Below, in pieces: positions 18,450 through 27,616 of a DNA stretch of 64,000 nucleotides; positions within the stretch are counted from its first letter, which is position 1; each line of letters starts with the position of its first letter. Below the pieces are notes generated by a model. It saw only the letters and a program-made list of their open reading frames with translations. It searched no databases and was not told the origin of the DNA. Made by a program: the position numbers and the translations under genes. The stretch is from an uncultured SAR116 cluster alpha proteobacterium (GTDB taxonomy: Bacteria; Pseudomonadota; Alphaproteobacteria; Puniceispirillales; Puniceispirillaceae). The stretch covers positions 1 through 64,000 of the forward strand of contig CACPDC010000004.1 in assembly GCA_902632595.1 (NCBI GenBank). Reading direction: 5' to 3'.

Positions 18450-18855
18450 AGAATTTAAGCGCTACAAAATTATTAATGACATTATGAAAGTCAACTTGAT
18501 CGGTAACTCTCAGCGCATCACTTAATAACGACCAATGACGTTCTCTTTTGTTTTTCTCAGGCCAATTATCAAATTGCTCCGCCACTAAAAAAGGATAGTA
18601 GGTAACGGCGACATTTTGAATTCTATCTTTTTTGGCTTTAGAAATACTGTGTGTCATCGGAAAGTCCTCAAACAACTTACCTTTAATCCCCGCTTCCTCG
18701 AATGCCTCGCGCTTACAAGCCTGTTTGTGACTCTCTTTGTTATGAAGATTTCCTTTTGGTAATATCCAACGACCCCTTTTTTGAGAAGTTACAAACATGA
18801 TAGCGATTTTGTCACCGCTAACGTCAAAAGGTATAACGCCAACTTTTCTAGTCAT
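18385..18855 (-). CDS. Nudix hydrolase
   Basis: This 156-residue protein has a complete Nudix box, G-x5-E-x7-REAFEEAGI, starting in GNLHNKESHK near residue 35. The family hydrolyses nucleoside-diphosphate-linked compounds, including diadenosine and inositol polyphosphates. The WILPKGN lead-in is typical of the DIPP/MutT-like group. The C-terminal tail of Lys, Gln and Glu overlaps the end of the convergent phosphate permease gene on the other strand by 65 bases. Specific substrate unknown. Confidence 0.9.
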   Translation of the reverse strand: MTRKVGVIPFDVSGDKIAIMFVTSQKRGRWILPKGNLHNKESHKQACKREAFEEAGIKGKLFEDFPMTHSISKAKKDRIQNVAVTYYPFLVAEQFDNWPEKNKRERHWSLLSDALRVTDQVDFHNVINNFVALKFSILDIAKQKKDKQREEQKLVL

Positions 18856-18984
18856 TTTATAATTGCACCTAATTTACCTGTTTTAAATATTTATTATTCT
18901 ATAAAAGGAATTTTGTCTTTTCTTGAAAAAATATCTAGTCTAATCTTGATACTCTCTGCAAAAATAAAGATACTAAAAATACTT

Positions 18985-20160
18985 TTAATCGAACATACCA
19001 TCACCATTCTTAAAAATATAACGCCTCTTCTCATATTTGGAAGGAATTTTTCCTTCTAGAGCTTGCGACATCCAATTGGCAATATAATGGAAGACGCTGT
19101 GCCCTGACAGTGCCTCTGGAGTTCGGATAGGGTGAAATTCATCTTCAAACACCCACATCTCTTTTGGAGCATTTAGTTTATTGAAAATTGCGTCGGCGTC
19201 CTCTAATGGGCTTAGCGGGTCAAATTCACCAGTTGCCATTAGCGTTGGACAAGAGATCTTCTCAACATCTGGTTTAAGACTAAAATCCTGACACATTAAG
19301 TCAAATTGCTCTTCCGAATGAGTGCCTGCCATTTCCATAAATATCTGTTTGAAACGAATTGGTGCCTCATCGAAGATAGTGAGATTATCCCAAAAATAAC
19401 ATGCCACTGCACCTGCCAGGGCGGCAAATCTTGGTTCTGCCGCAGCTGCTCTCATTGACCAAAAAGTGCCAAAACTTCTCCCGCATATACCAATCTTCTT
19501 TTCATCTACCGTTTTTTGTTTAGCTAGAAATTCATACGCAGCTTTAGCGGCAATGATATGATTATCCTGTGTTACATAAACACCCTCCCTAAGCATTTCA
19601 CCTTGCCCTGGACCATCAATCGCCAATACATGCATTCCTCTCATATGAAATTCGTTTTCTAGAGGGTTTGGATAGTTTTCTTTTGTATTATCCATTCCAG
19701 GAATAAAGACTACCGCTGGCGCTTCTACCTCTATATCAACAATGTGCCATAACGCTGGGATAAGACCAATTTCCGTTTCAAGATACACTTTTTTAATTTT
19801 ATATTCTGAGAGTTTATGCAGCTCCTCAGTACAAGAGAGACATTTTTCATATAGGCCCCATCTGTAATCACTTATGATCGGCACTGTAAAATGCTGAGCC
19901 TCACGGAACATTTCGGAGGCTTTTCGATATAAAATTCGAGCACTTATTAAATCACCGTTGGACTTAGATAACGAAGCTAATTTCTCGGCCTTTTCTGCTT
20001 TCTTAGAGAGATACTTTGCCGCCATTTTTATTGATTTTACCGGAGAGGGAAGTTGGCGACCATCAATCTCGAAATGGATAGCACGGCCTGTTGTTCGCAT
20101 TAGATAATCATATATCCATTGTTGGCCATCTCGCGCTCTAACAGGTTTTTTTATGCTCAT
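18985..20160 (-). CDS. Alpha/beta hydrolase (FrsA/DUF1100-like esterase)
   Basis: This 391-residue protein has a helical N-terminal region (about residues 1-110, Lys- and Ala-rich) and a C-terminal alpha/beta-hydrolase fold. The oxyanion-side strand reads VVFIPGMDN near residue 140. The nucleophile elbow is GRSFGT near residue 228. A FDPLSP aspartate and an EFHPI histidine complete the likely triad near 330 and 360. The arrangement resembles the FrsA/pseudooxynicotine-hydrolase group. It has no signal peptide. GAGAG precedes the ATG. Substrate unknown. Confidence 0.82.
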   Translation of the reverse strand: MSIKKPVRARDGQQWIYDYLMRTTGRAIHFEIDGRQLPSPVKSIKMAAKYLSKKAEKAEKLASLSKSNGDLISARILYRKASEMFREAQHFTVPIISDYRWGLYEKCLSCTEELHKLSEYKIKKVYLETEIGLIPALWHIVDIEVEAPAVVFIPGMDNTKENYPNPLENEFHMRGMHVLAIDGPGQGEMLREGVYVTQDNHIIAAKAAYEFLAKQKTVDEKKIGICGRSFGTFWSMRAAAAEPRFAALAGAVACYFWDNLTIFDEAPIRFKQIFMEMAGTHSEEQFDLMCQDFSLKPDVEKISCPTLMATGEFDPLSPLEDADAIFNKLNAPKEMWVFEDEFHPIRTPEALSGHSVFHYIANWMSQALEGKIPSKYEKRRYIFKNGDGMFD

Positions 20161-20448
20161 CTATCTCTCAAGAAGTTAGGATTTAGGTCTTAAATATTAA
20201 CATTACTAAAATGTCATAAATAGCATTTCCCTGCAAATTTTGTTAAAGTACATCGAATGGATATCGGTAATTTATTAATTTTTTTCATTCATTTTAGCGA
20301 ATACATCATTCAAAAACTAAAAATTGTTTCAAGTTTATTTATAAAATAAGCTTATCTTTCGTCCAAACAAAACAACATTTCAGGGCCAAAACAAGCTTAT
20401 GAGGCCACTTTTGAGCGAATTAATATCCTAGACATCAACTAAATGAAT
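20161..20448. other. Gene-free AT-rich spacer
   Basis: This 288-base region lies between the psiE stop and the hydrolase start, both on the minus strand. It should hold the hydrolase promoter. I see no conserved reading frame, strong hairpin or known RNA motif. Confidence 0.3.
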
Positions 20449-20826
20449 TTATTCTTTTTCTTCTACAGACGGAGGTCTAAAACGAATAGCCAGACATGCC
20501 AATGCTAAAATTAAAATAGCGCCGGCCTCATATAATAATATAATTGCATCCATCTCTTTACCTTGCAAAATTATCAACCTTGCAAGTGCTGTCATAGCAA
20601 TGAAAAGAGGGAGTGTAATTGGAATTTTCTTACTTTTATAAAAGGCTCCAACCATTCCAAGTACTTCGGTGTAAAGAAAAAGTAAAAGTAGGTCGGCTAA
20701 TTGTACTTTTCGAGCATCAAAAATAGCCAAGAGTTCTTGGAGAGTAGCAATAACTGTTAATGCGGCCACCACAGTCAAAAGGCTTTTTTCTAAAAATTCG
20801 ATGATATGTGTGCCGATATTATTCAT
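20449..20826 (-). CDS. psiE: PsiE-family membrane protein
   Basis: This is a 125-residue protein with four hydrophobic helices and the pattern of the phosphate-starvation-inducible PsiE family: the segment LLLFLYTEVLGMVGAFY and the charged pair before IPITLPLFIAMTALARLII. Its molecular role is unknown even in model organisms. It lies 2 kb from the PhoR-PhoB-Pit cluster, but I found no convincing Pho box in front of it. The upstream minus-strand gene also encodes a small membrane protein. Confidence 0.85.
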   Translation of the reverse strand: MNNIGTHIIEFLEKSLLTVVAALTVIATLQELLAIFDARKVQLADLLLLFLYTEVLGMVGAFYKSKKIPITLPLFIAMTALARLIILQGKEMDAIILLYEAGAILILALACLAIRFRPPSVEEKE

Positions 20827-20869
20827 TTTAAATAGCTTAATCTATGCATAATACATTAAATTTTTTAAT

Positions 20870-21163
20870 TTACTCATGCTCACCATTATTTGAGCGGCCA
20901 AGCCCCCCAAAATATTGAGGTCGTTTTTTAGCCATGTCAAAGGTAGCAACTGTTATAGCCACCCCTGCAATCAACAGTGAGTGGGCTATAGCGCTAATGC
21001 CAAAAGCCAGGAAAGAACCTAGACTACTTGCGAAAATAACACACCACATCCAAGCTAATAATTGCATAAATAAATGTCTGGTTTGTAAATCTTGAATATT
21101 TTTTAACGGGTTAACATTGTGATCCATAATCAGATTCCACATTTGTACTACTACTTTAGCCAT
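20870..21163 (-). CDS. Small conserved-looking membrane protein, unknown
   Basis: This protein of about 97 residues has two hydrophobic segments, LLAWMWCVIFASSLGSFLAF and SLLIAGVAITVATF. The start at the ATG at 21163 is supported by AGGGAG six bases upstream. A longer reading from 21184 is possible. The N-terminus carries a soluble stretch with QMWNLIMDHNVNPLKNI. It lies 44 bases upstream of psiE in the same direction, so the two may be cotranscribed. I do not recognise the family. Confidence 0.65.
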   Translation of the reverse strand: MAKVVVQMWNLIMDHNVNPLKNIQDLQTRHLFMQLLAWMWCVIFASSLGSFLAFGISAIAHSLLIAGVAITVATFDMAKKRPQYFGGLGRSNNGEHE

Positions 21164-21356
21164 AATTGTCTCCCTATGCGACATATTGCCCCGTTTTTAC
21201 GTAATAAAGACCATGTTGGATTTTATTTGAATGCAATCAATTTTGAACAATGAATTTTTGCTGAAATCATCACTTTCAAAAACCCTCTTTTAGCGATAGA
21301 AATAACAACTGTCTTATTTACTTTAATTTTGCGAAACTAGTGTATAAGGGTATGAA

Positions 21357-22286
21357 ATGGATGAAATCGACAAAATTGCGTCAAAACATCTAGGAAAAAA
21401 ATCTAATGGCGGCATAAATAAAAAATACCAAAGTCAATCTAAAATAGAAGAGAGCTTACTGGTATGTATTCCCCGAGCACTTAATCGAGAACATGATAAT
21501 ATTGAAAGTGAAAAACTTCCATTTTTAGGATGGGATGTGTGGCATGCTTTTGAATTTTCGTTCTTATTATCGAACAGTTACCCGGTGACTGGACTTTTAA
21601 AAATAATTTATCCGTGTGAATCTCCAAATATAGTAGAGTCTAAATCACTTAAACTTTTTTTAAACTCATTCAATTTTGTAAAATTCGAAGGTGATTATGA
21701 AAGTGCAAAAAAGAAAGCAACCAATAAAGTTATTGAAATTTTAAGCAAGTTATTGAAAACGGAAGTCAATGCATCTTTCCATGACAAAAACACACTAGAA
21801 CCAAAAAATATTTTTAATGATTTTACTCCGCTTGAAGATAGCATCGATTTCGAGAATGAAGACTTTAATATATTTAAACAAAACTCCTCTTTGCTTCAGA
21901 CCGAACAAATTACTAAGCCTACTGATTTTCGAGTATCTTCGAAGGCTTTGCGTTCTAACTGTAGAGTAACAAATCAGCCTGACTGGGGAGATATCTTTAT
22001 TAAAATTATTGGGAACCAAGTTCCCACAAAGTTGTCCCTTCTCAAGTTCATCATATCAATGAGACAAGAAAATCATTTTCACGAAGAGATTTGTGAACAT
22101 ATTTTTAAAACATTATTCGATTTACTTCCAAACAGTAAAATACTTGTAGCCTGTCTTTATACAAGACGAGGCGGCATAGATATCAATCCAATTCGAATAA
22201 GTGACAAAAGCCTGTTAGATGAAGCCTCTTTTTTAAATTCTCTACTGGATTTAAAAACACCTTTCTCCAAAACATTCAGACAATGA
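21357..22286 (+). CDS. queF: NADPH-dependent 7-cyano-7-deazaguanine reductase
   Basis: This is a 309-residue QueF of the long, two-domain (type II, E. coli-like) form. It reduces preQ0 to preQ1 in queuosine tRNA modification. The QueF substrate motif ESKSLKLFLNSFN is near residues 92-104. The catalytic cysteine in SNCRVTNQPDWG lies near residue 203. The stretch YPVTGLLKI precedes the motif. AAGGG at 21346-21350 supports the ATG at 21357. It has about 20 extra N-terminal residues and an acidic insert between the domains compared with the 282-residue E. coli enzyme. It stands alone, with no other queuosine genes nearby. Confidence 0.92.
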   Translation: MDEIDKIASKHLGKKSNGGINKKYQSQSKIEESLLVCIPRALNREHDNIESEKLPFLGWDVWHAFEFSFLLSNSYPVTGLLKIIYPCESPNIVESKSLKLFLNSFNFVKFEGDYESAKKKATNKVIEILSKLLKTEVNASFHDKNTLEPKNIFNDFTPLEDSIDFENEDFNIFKQNSSLLQTEQITKPTDFRVSSKALRSNCRVTNQPDWGDIFIKIIGNQVPTKLSLLKFIISMRQENHFHEEICEHIFKTLFDLLPNSKILVACLYTRRGGIDINPIRISDKSLLDEASFLNSLLDLKTPFSKTFRQ

Positions 22287-22357
22287 ACCAGTGTGTAAAT
22301 CAAGCCTTTAAATTTACTTACCATTCAAACCTACTCATGTTTATGCATGATATGCAT

Positions 22358-22792
22358 TTATTGGACACAATCATCGGTGCTTGAACTCATCTCGCTTTTA
22401 CGCATTGGCATCTTATCAATAGTTTCAAAAAGCTTTTTTAGAAGCTGGTTATCTTCACTATAGGCTTTGATATTTCCATCGTACCCGATGAGCCACATAC
22501 CAGTTTGAGACTGAACTAACTTGGGCAACTGTTGCACTATTGGATCATCTGTGAAGAAACTGAGCAATTTTAAATTTCTATCGTCAACATCACAACGATA
22601 AAGCGCAAAAAACTGTCTTACATCTCTCTCTAGTGTATTTTTATTTTTCTCAGTAACTACTATGACTAGTCGATTAGTCCAAGCGTATTTATCTAAAATC
22701 ATTGAATTTACTTCCAACGAAACACAAAGGTTACATACAAGAAAAAAATAAAACCATAATTTTGTTTTTTTTAATCCAAGTTTTATTTTCAT
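22358..22792 (-). CDS. DUF4174 protein, exported
   Basis: This 144-residue protein has an N-terminal hydrophobic signal sequence (about residues 11-30). The mature part matches DUF4174: the start WTNRLVIVVTEK, then LIGYDGNIKAYS, and the closing IDKMPMRKSEM. The fold is thioredoxin-like by family description, but no CxxC is present. Function unknown, probably periplasmic. A terminator-like hairpin lies just upstream and isolates it from the preceding minus-strand gene. Confidence 0.82.
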   Translation of the reverse strand: MKIKLGLKKTKLWFYFFLVCNLCVSLEVNSMILDKYAWTNRLVIVVTEKNKNTLERDVRQFFALYRCDVDDRNLKLLSFFTDDPIVQQLPKLVQSQTGMWLIGYDGNIKAYSEDNQLLKKLFETIDKMPMRKSEMSSSTDDCVQ

Positions 22793-22808
22793 ATGGTCAT
22801 GTTGCCAT

Positions 22809-22836
22809 AAAAAAAGGACAGCGCATAGGCTGTCCT
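22809..22836 (-). terminator. Rho-independent terminator (minus strand)
   Basis: AGGACAGC (22815-22822) and GCTGTCCT (22829-22836) form an 8-base-pair stem with a 6-base loop. On the minus strand the stem is followed by seven T residues (22809-22815). It would end transcripts from the DUF2652 gene or from a small RNA in between. Confidence 0.8.
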
Positions 22837-22965
22837 GTTGTAGGAAGAAAACATGAATTATTCAAAATAACGACTGTTTTCTCTAAAGTTTAGTTTTTTG
22901 TAGTTTTTAATTTATGAAATCTAGTCAGATACTGGCCCAGCGACATCTCGATAGGCAACTCAATC
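22837..22965 (-). other. Possible short RNA or mini-gene before the terminator
   Basis: On the minus strand, after the DUF2652 stop and before the terminator, there are 129 bases that include a short frame reading MSLGQYLTRFHK and ending at TAA. A GC-richer block sits at 22930-22960. It could be a 3' UTR, a small RNA with its own terminator, or a tiny gene. I cannot decide between these. Confidence 0.3.
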
Positions 22966-23685
22966 CTATGCTTCAGAATGTTGGTTTTTTTTATTTGTAA
23001 AAAAACTTAGCATTTTATACGTATCCAGAAATTTCTGTGCAAAGGTATTGTCTGCCACAAAATGAGCTTTATCCTCAAAGTCAATAAATCCAAATTTCTG
23101 TTTACCAAAATCGTCTATTTTTTGTGTGATTAATGAGAACTCTAAATTCTTATCCAATTTCTCCAAAACTGCTTCTGAAAATAAAAAATATTCAGAAGAT
23201 TTTATTTTATTTTTTAACATTCGATGAATAAAAATCAGAGCTTCGCCCGATAACTCTTGGTTATTTCTAATTTCTGTTTGGTGAAAAAAGCCTTTGTGAA
23301 GGAACATTTTTAGCTTTAAATTTTTGGATTGCTGGCATGGGTCGCAAGGACAAGATTGTACGAATTGCAATGAATTTACTTTTGAGTTAAATTTTTCTCT
23401 AGTAATTAACATTTTGTCATAGATGCCCTGTATTTGGTTTTCACCATTAAGCTCTTCTAGAAAAAAAAGAGCAGCGTCACCTTCCAGCTTATTAAACTTC
23501 ATAACTTGCTCAAAATTTTTAATGATTTCTTCCAATAAAGTATTGATCAATTTATCAGCATGGCTATCCCAAAAATCTGCAATTTTTTTTCCAATAAGTG
23601 GTTTCTTTCTCATCGAATGATTTTTAATAAAAGGTGTATAGCCGCTTATATCCGCGATTAATAAAAATCCTGTCTTTTTTTGCAT
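22966..23685 (-). CDS. DUF2652 protein (nucleotidyl-cyclase-like)
   Basis: This protein of about 239 residues opens with GFLLIADISGYTPFIKNH, the hallmark of DUF2652 and of class III cyclase-like domains. A second conserved patch reads KLEGDAALFF near residue 80. A cysteine cluster, SCPCDPC, follows near residue 120. I start at the ATG at 23685 because AAGGA sits six bases upstream; the frame extends to a TTG at 23721. Catalytic activity is unproven for this family. Some members are annotated as adenylate-cyclase related. Confidence 0.82.
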   Translation of the reverse strand: MQKKTGFLLIADISGYTPFIKNHSMRKKPLIGKKIADFWDSHADKLINTLLEEIIKNFEQVMKFNKLEGDAALFFLEELNGENQIQGIYDKMLITREKFNSKVNSLQFVQSCPCDPCQQSKNLKLKMFLHKGFFHQTEIRNNQELSGEALIFIHRMLKNKIKSSEYFLFSEAVLEKLDKNLEFSLITQKIDDFGKQKFGFIDFEDKAHFVADNTFAQKFLDTYKMLSFFTNKKNQHSEA

Positions 23686-23758
23686 CAAAATTCCTTGTAA
23701 AATTTTTGGATTTAAGGCCAATTCCGATTATTTTAAACATCTAATATATTAAACTGAT

Positions 23759-24103
23759 TCAACTTCTATAATCATAAAAAACAATTCCCCTATTATTTCG
23801 CATTCGTGGACTGTAATGAGCCATTGCTTTAGGCATGATTTCTTTTGCTATTATTTCTTGACAATTTTTATAAGCCTTTTCGTTTTCATATTCAAAAATC
23901 CGAGTGATTCTGTGATTTTCTTTATTCCAAACTTGAGCCGCTGTGGTTCTAACTAATCCAGCTTTTGATAATTTTTTCATTATATCATCTGTCCATACTT
24001 TTTCTTCAAAAGTGGCCATCCAATGTTCAAGCTCAACTTTAGTAGCAAAGTCTAATTCCATACAATTCATGAATAGAATTTCCTTAGTCATAGGTTTTAC
24101 CAT
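23759..24103 (-). CDS. Small soluble protein, unknown
   Basis: This 114-residue protein has no signal peptide. The N-terminal half is Met/Glu-rich (FMNCMELDFATKVELEHWMATF) and the C-terminal half ends with RNNRGIVFYDYR. The layout, two strands with helices and an EYENEKAYKNCQEI segment, recalls dimeric alpha/beta-barrel (ferredoxin-like) proteins, but I cannot assign a family. It sits alone upstream of the DUF2652 gene. Confidence 0.55.
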   Translation of the reverse strand: MVKPMTKEILFMNCMELDFATKVELEHWMATFEEKVWTDDIMKKLSKAGLVRTTAAQVWNKENHRITRIFEYENEKAYKNCQEIIAKEIMPKAMAHYSPRMRNNRGIVFYDYRS

Positions 24104-24813
24104 TAAATTCTATCTCCAATTAAAAAAGTTAAATTGATATCGTACTAAACAAGGCTATATTTTAAAAATTACTACTAGTTAATAATTACAGAATAAAAAT
24201 GTTAGTAATGCAATATATAAGAAACAAAAAAGGTGGCGCAAACCCTGTCCCCGTACCTTAACGTTTTATTTATGAAAATTTAATATTTTCTCTTTAATTT
24301 TGAACTTACAGGCTCACCTCTAATAAATCCCAAAACTTCGGGCTATCAATACATTCATTATATATTGGTTTCATTAAAGCACTATCGTAGAGAACAAATA
24401 TGGGGGTTTAACTAATTATTTTAAATCGGAACTTCAGGTATACACTCATGCAGCTTGCACCCTCAAGCCACGAGAATATGTAATCAAATGGCTAATCAGA
24501 AAAGGAGTTTAGTCTTTAAACCTTAGACACTTGCCGTATAGACCATATGGTATGGATTAAAGATATGAAGCATAGGTATTGTGTCAATTAGGCCATCATG
24601 CCATTTTAGGAGTAACTAATAGACACGAGTAAAAGCACAGGAAAATATCTATTGACTATGAGTGATTAATAATTGAATTCATGCAGTGGATAATAATTAC
24701 TCAGATACGAATACTTAAATTGATACATAGAAGATATCTTTATATGTTTCTAGCTATATACGCTTATTTAAAATTATAATATAAAATGATTAATTCTAAA
24801 TTAGGAGTTTTTA
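24104..24813. other. Gene-free 710-base region
   Basis: This is the longest gap in an otherwise dense window. No reading frame of note, RNA gene or repeat is visible. It contains frequent stops in all frames, one GC-richer patch (24230-24258) and no clear hairpin. It could be a decayed gene or hold a small RNA. TAGGAG at its end is the ribosome binding site of the VOC gene. Confidence 0.5.
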
Positions 24814-25266
24814 TTGTTTAAAGAAATTACTGAAATTGGTAACATAGACCATATAGGGATTGCAGTAACAGACCTTGCGGCAAGCATCAATCATTATTCA
24901 AATCTGTTAAATTTTAATTTGGTAAATGAGAAATCGTTAATTGATCATGACATAAAGATTGCATTTCTTAAAAAGTTCGAAACTAGCATTGAACTATTGC
25001 AGCCAATTAGTTCTCAATCATTTGAAACAGGCTTGCTTAAAGAATTTACAGTACATAATTTTATTTTAAAAAATAAAAATAATGGTATTCATCATCTTTG
25101 TGTACAAACTCAAAATTTAGAGAAGTCCACTCAAAATTTATCAGAGATGGGAATTGAGAAAATTTCTAATAACGAAAACTGGAAAGGGAGCGACGGATCA
25201 CCAATTAGCTTTTTCAATACTCTAGAAATTTTTGGTTACCTGCTTGAAATTAAACAAAAAATTTAA
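24814..25266 (+). CDS. VOC family protein, methylmalonyl-CoA epimerase-like
   Basis: This is a 150-residue vicinal-oxygen-chelate protein. It has two beta-alpha-beta-beta-beta repeats with metal-ligand-like residues: His in NIDHIGIAV, Glu in SIELLQP, His in GIHHLCVQ and Glu in GYLLEIKQ. The pattern fits methylmalonyl-CoA epimerases better than glyoxalase I, but no mutase or carboxylase gene is nearby. The start is TTG at 24814 with TAGGAG upstream. Its stop overlaps the convergent livF stop by four bases. Confidence 0.8.
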   Translation: MFKEITEIGNIDHIGIAVTDLAASINHYSNLLNFNLVNEKSLIDHDIKIAFLKKFETSIELLQPISSQSFETGLLKEFTVHNFILKNKNNGIHHLCVQTQNLEKSTQNLSEMGIEKISNNENWKGSDGSPISFFNTLEIFGYLLEIKQKI

Positions 25267-25976
25267 AAGTAATCCCAGAGGTTTTTAGCATTTTTTAGTT
25301 TGCTGGAGTGATGATCAAAAACTACTTCACCATGTCTAAAAATAATGGCACGTTCTACTACGGCAAGGGCAGAAAAAACATTCTGCTCAATTATAATAAT
25401 TGTTTTGTTAAAATTTTTATTCAATTTTTCAATTAGTTCCATTACAGTTTTTGCCATATTTGGAGAAAGACCGGCCGTAGGTTCATCTAACAATAATATC
25501 TTTGGGTCTAATTGTAATGTCATAGCAAGTGCTAAAATCTGCTGTTCCCCTCCACTAAGTGAACCGGCTTTCTGATTTTGTTTGTCTCTAAGTATTGGAA
25601 AATCGGAAATAATGTGATCAATTAGGAATTGTTCCTTCTTCAAACTTGCTATTTGAAGACACTCATAGACTGATAAGTTTGGAAAAATATTGTTATTTTG
25701 CGGCACAATACCAATACCAAGCTTTATATTATCTGAAATATTGCCTGACAATATTTCTTGTTTGTTAAATCTGATTATGCCTCTTTTATTTTTAAGTAGA
25801 CCAATTACGGATTTAAAAAATGTTGACTTACCACTACCATTATGACCAAACACGCCAACAATTTCTCCCTCAAAGATATTTAAAGATATATTATGTATGA
25901 TATCATGGTCTGAATAACCAGCGCATAGGTTCTCAACATTTAGCAACGGTTTTTTATTTTCTGTTTCAACCACCAA
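25263..25976 (-). CDS. livF: Branched-chain-type amino-acid ABC transporter ATPase (LivF)
   Basis: This is a 237-residue ATPase of the HAAT Liv type. Walker A is GVFGHNGSGKSTFF, the signature is LSGGEQQ and Walker B is ILLLDEPTAG. It is the last gene of the operon and overlaps livG by 11 bases. It works with LivG to drive LivH/LivM. The substrate range of such systems includes Leu/Ile/Val, urea and amides. Confidence 0.93.
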   Translation of the reverse strand: MVVETENKKPLLNVENLCAGYSDHDIIHNISLNIFEGEIVGVFGHNGSGKSTFFKSVIGLLKNKRGIIRFNKQEILSGNISDNIKLGIGIVPQNNNIFPNLSVYECLQIASLKKEQFLIDHIISDFPILRDKQNQKAGSLSGGEQQILALAMTLQLDPKILLLDEPTAGLSPNMAKTVMELIEKLNKNFNKTIIIIEQNVFSALAVVERAIIFRHGEVVFDHHSSKLKNAKNLWDYF

Positions 25977-26733
25977 AATATATCCTTGTTAGCTCAACGT
26001 CATTCATAAGACTAGCAACACTGTCTACCGCTTTTATTTGTCCGTTCACAAGAAAGATACCTTCATCACAAATTTCTCGTATAAAACGCATATTATGCTC
26101 AATAACAATAATTGTTTTTTTTCTGGTTTTCTCTTCTAGTATAATTTCTTTAATTTTATCATGCGTTCTGCCTTCTACACCAGCCATTGGCTCGTCTAAC
26201 ATTATAATACTTCCGTCATTCATCAATGCTCTAGCAATAGCAACTAGTTTCTGTTGCCCATAGGATAGCTCGGCGGGAACAGAATTACGATAATTCAATA
26301 AACCAACTCTTTTTAATAAATTAGCTGCTATATCCTCGTAAATAGCGTCCTTTTTAGCTCTGTTAAAATCTAATAGCCCTAGAGAAAGACTTTTGTCAGA
26401 GTAGTCAGACCTTTGAGAAATAATTAGGTTATCAATTAGGCTTAGTGAATTAAAGAGCCTGTTCATTTGCCACGTTCTTGCAATACCAAGTCTCGCTCTT
26501 TTAAAATCTGACATTTTATTTATTTTTTTCCCTCCTAAATATACATCTCCATAGTCAGATTTAATATTTCCAGATATTAAGTTGAACAAGGTTGTTTTAC
26601 CCGCCCCGTTTGGGCCAATGAGACCAGACACAAATCCTTGCTTAAACTTAACGTTAATATGATTCGCAACAATTTTACCGCCAAAATTTTTTGTGAGATT
26701 TACTGTTTCCAGAGAATGATTGATTTCAGACAC
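25966..26733 (-). CDS. livG: Branched-chain-type amino-acid ABC transporter ATPase (LivG)
   Basis: This is a 255-residue LivG-type ATPase with Walker A GLIGPNGAGKTTLF, signature LSYGQQKLV and Walker B IIMLDEPMAGVEG. The C-terminal part (MNDVELTRIYFGG) is the LivG-specific tail. The start is two bases from the livM stop, and the 3' end overlaps livF by 11 bases, so expression is coupled. Confidence 0.93.
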   Translation of the reverse strand: MSEINHSLETVNLTKNFGGKIVANHINVKFKQGFVSGLIGPNGAGKTTLFNLISGNIKSDYGDVYLGGKKINKMSDFKRARLGIARTWQMNRLFNSLSLIDNLIISQRSDYSDKSLSLGLLDFNRAKKDAIYEDIAANLLKRVGLLNYRNSVPAELSYGQQKLVAIARALMNDGSIIMLDEPMAGVEGRTHDKIKEIILEEKTRKKTIIVIEHNMRFIREICDEGIFLVNGQIKAVDSVASLMNDVELTRIYFGG

Positions 26734-26734
26734 T

Positions 26735-27616
26735 TTATTTTTTCCAAATCTCTAAACCATCTAAACCTCTCGTAGACCCGATCAGGCCAGAAGGTTTTAG
26801 AAAAATAAAAATTAGCACAAGACCCGTGAAAATGACACCCTGCAAGGGTGCCATTATTGAAACTGGCAGATTTAAAAACGTTATGATTTCCGGAAGCGTT
26901 GTAATTATGATAGCGCCAAAAGCTGGTCCCAGGACAGTACCTGCGCCTCCTATAACAACCATCGTTAGCAATGTGGCTGTTGCAAAAATTCCAAATTGTT
27001 CTGGAGTAATATATAAGTAGTAATGCGAGTACATTCCTCCTGCAAATCCTGCCATTGCTGCTGATAGTGCAACAATTAATACCTTAATTCTTATGGGATT
27101 TCTTCCTAATGAAGAAAAAGCTGTTTCATCGTTTCTCAATGCCGTGATGGCTCTTCCATACGCACTCCTCATTATTTTTCTAACCATCCAAATACTAAGT
27201 ACAGCAAAACAGACTACAATAAATAGCGTTAATAGACTTCTATATGGATGAGATATCAAAGGTGGTATATTACTTAATCCACCTGCAGCACCTGTTATTT
27301 CTATATTGTTTATGATGTGAAGTGTGCCAAGTTGGAATCCAAGGGTAGACACTACTAAATAATCACCGGAGACTCTTAATGAAGGTAATGACACTCCAAA
27401 AGCAAAAATACCTGCCACTAAACTAGCAAGTATTATTGATAAAAAAATAGGAATTTCAAAATAGATAGCAATTAATGCTGAGCAATAGGCACCTAGCGCA
27501 AAAAAAATGGGTTGAGCAACACTTAATAAACCTCCATACCCTAATATAAGATTAAAGCTTGTGGCTAGTATTATATTTATTGATGCCAAAATAAAAAGTG
27601 AAATAAAATATTCCAT
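26735..27616 (-). CDS. livM: Branched-chain-type ABC permease (LivM)
   Basis: This 293-residue permease has about eight to nine helices and the LivM motifs: GYGGLLSVAQPIFFALGAY early, SGDYLVVSTLGFQ centrally and VIGGAGTVLGPAFGA late. Its start abuts the livH stop. It pairs with LivH in the membrane. Its C-terminus ends with an ISTRGL-like segment reading GLIGSTRGLDGLEIW. Confidence 0.92.
   Translation of the reverse strand: MEYFISLFILASINIILATSFNLILGYGGLLSVAQPIFFALGAYCSALIAIYFEIPIFLSIILASLVAGIFAFGVSLPSLRVSGDYLVVSTLGFQLGTLHIINNIEITGAAGGLSNIPPLISHPYRSLLTLFIVVCFAVLSIWMVRKIMRSAYGRAITALRNDETAFSSLGRNPIRIKVLIVALSAAMAGFAGGMYSHYYLYITPEQFGIFATATLLTMVVIGGAGTVLGPAFGAIIITTLPEIITFLNLPVSIMAPLQGVIFTGLVLIFIFLKPSGLIGSTRGLDGLEIWKK

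Noticed and set aside
22837..22965. tmRNA or 6S RNA candidate
   Set aside because: No tag-peptide frame, tRNA-like acceptor or 6S bubble could be identified; left as an undefined short transcript.
24230..24260. GC-richer patch in the 24 kb gap as an RNA gene
   Set aside because: No paired stems of useful length and no match to SRP, RNase P or 6S motifs that I know.
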